DNA from: Schleiferiaceae bacterium
GTDB lineage: Bacteria; Bacteroidota; Bacteroidia; Flavobacteriales; Schleiferiaceae
Direction of reading: 5' to 3'
NCBI GenBank assembly: GCA_022424815.1
Contig: JAKMGS010000093.1
Span: 1-7,018, forward strand
Length of the DNA stretch: 7,018 nucleotides
A program made the translations under genes and the position numbers. The notes beneath the pieces are model-generated. The model had not been told where the DNA came from and searched no databases. It saw nothing but the letters and a program-made list of their open reading frames with translations. The number at the start of each line of letters is the position of its first letter. Within the stretch, counting starts at the first letter, position 1. Below are positions 6,577 through 7,018 of this stretch, one piece after another.

Positions 6577-7018
6577 ATGAGTACAGAAGTAAAACAAAAA
6601 GAGTCGTTATTCTCTAAGAAGAATAGAAAGCTCATTTCTGATCCTTTCAACGACAACAACCCAATCACTGTACAGGTATTGGGTATCTGTTCAGCGCTTG
6701 CGATCACGGTTAAATTAGAACCGGCCATCGTAATGTCTCTCTCAGTATTGTTCGTTTTGGCGGCGGGTAACGTGATCATCTCTTTGATTCGTAACCTCAT
6801 CCCTAATCGTATTCGTATCATCGTTCAGTTGGTCGTTGTAGCTTCCTTAGTAATCTTGGTGGACCAATTCCTCAAGGCCTACGCTTACGATGTGAGTAAG
6901 CAACTTTCAGTCTTTGTGGGTTTGATCATTACGAACTGTATCATTATGGGTCGTTTCGAAGCATTCGCCTTGGGCAATGGTCCTTGGAAAGCCTTCATGG
7001 ACGGTATCGGTAACTCCA
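6577..7018 (+). CDS. nqrD: Na+-translocating NADH:quinone oxidoreductase subunit D, 3' end cut by window edge
   Basis: NqrD is a small membrane subunit that, with NqrE, holds an intramembrane [2Fe-2S] cluster on the electron path from NqrF to NqrC. The visible 147 residues match about the first two-thirds of the family (210 aa in V. cholerae). I translated it by hand from the ATG at 6577: MSTEVKQKES, then DNNPITVQVLGICSALA, RIIVQLVVVASLVILVDQ, KQLSVFVGLIITNCIIMGR and DGIGNS at the edge. Cys38 (LGICSA) and Cys121 (TNCIIMG) correspond to the cluster ligands Cys29 and Cys112 of V. cholerae NqrD. Hydrophobic segments lie near 30-45, 49-71, 78-97 and 109-125. The N-terminus is about nine residues longer than in V. 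cholerae and rich in Lys and Arg. The frame is open to the last base. nqrE and nqrF are expected downstream. Identity is very secure. Confidence 0.96.
   Translation, partial: MSTEVKQKESLFSKKNRKLISDPFNDNNPITVQVLGICSALAITVKLEPAIVMSLSVLFVLAAGNVIISLIRNLIPNRIRIIVQLVVVASLVILVDQFLKAYAYDVSKQLSVFVGLIITNCIIMGRFEAFALGNGPWKAFMDGIGNS

Overview
This window looks like a chromosomal segment from a Bacteroidota (Bacteroidetes) bacterium, probably in or near the Flavobacteriales. Three things point there. It encodes a type IX secretion system (T9SS) plug protein (DUF5103), a family tied to that phylum. The promoter-like element upstream of nqrA fits the Bacteroidota -7 consensus TAnnTTTG. None of the visible gene starts has a Shine-Dalgarno sequence. 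No mobile element, CRISPR array, tRNA or rRNA was seen. Every base lies in or within about 105 bases of a gene, so there is no gene-free stretch longer than 300 bases.

Layout. (1) Positions 1-1112, + strand: the 3' nine-tenths of a tripartite peptidase gene (pepT), cut by the left edge. (2) Positions 1111-1142: a strong hairpin terminator with A and T tracts on either side, placed between convergent genes so it can serve both strands. (3) Positions 1162-3182, - strand: a two-gene unit transcribed leftwards, the T9SS plug protein followed by a secreted S1/P1-type zinc nuclease. They share an ATGA stop/start overlap. (4) Positions 3183-3285: a short divergent promoter region with a good -7 element for nqrA and two small inverted repeats. 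(5) Positions 3286-7018, + strand: the start of the nqr operon, with nqrA, nqrB and nqrC complete and nqrD cut by the right edge. Gaps between these genes are only 5-12 bases.

How the genes work together. The nqr genes encode subunits of the Na+-translocating NADH:quinone oxidoreductase, a respiratory sodium pump. The covalent-FMN threonines of NqrB and NqrC and the two iron-sulfur cysteines of NqrD are all present. nqrE and nqrF would be expected just past the right edge. The plug protein is a cell-envelope component that closes the T9SS outer-membrane translocon from the periplasmic side. The nuclease next to it carries a Sec signal peptide but no T9SS C-terminal sorting domain, so it is probably periplasmic or released by another route. 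PepT is a cytoplasmic enzyme of peptide catabolism with no evident link to the others.

This is mostly ordinary core genome. I found no convincing undescribed system. The points most worth a second look are the plug/nuclease translational coupling, the SGGT (rather than SGAT) flavinylation motif in NqrC, and the inverted repeats in the divergent promoter.
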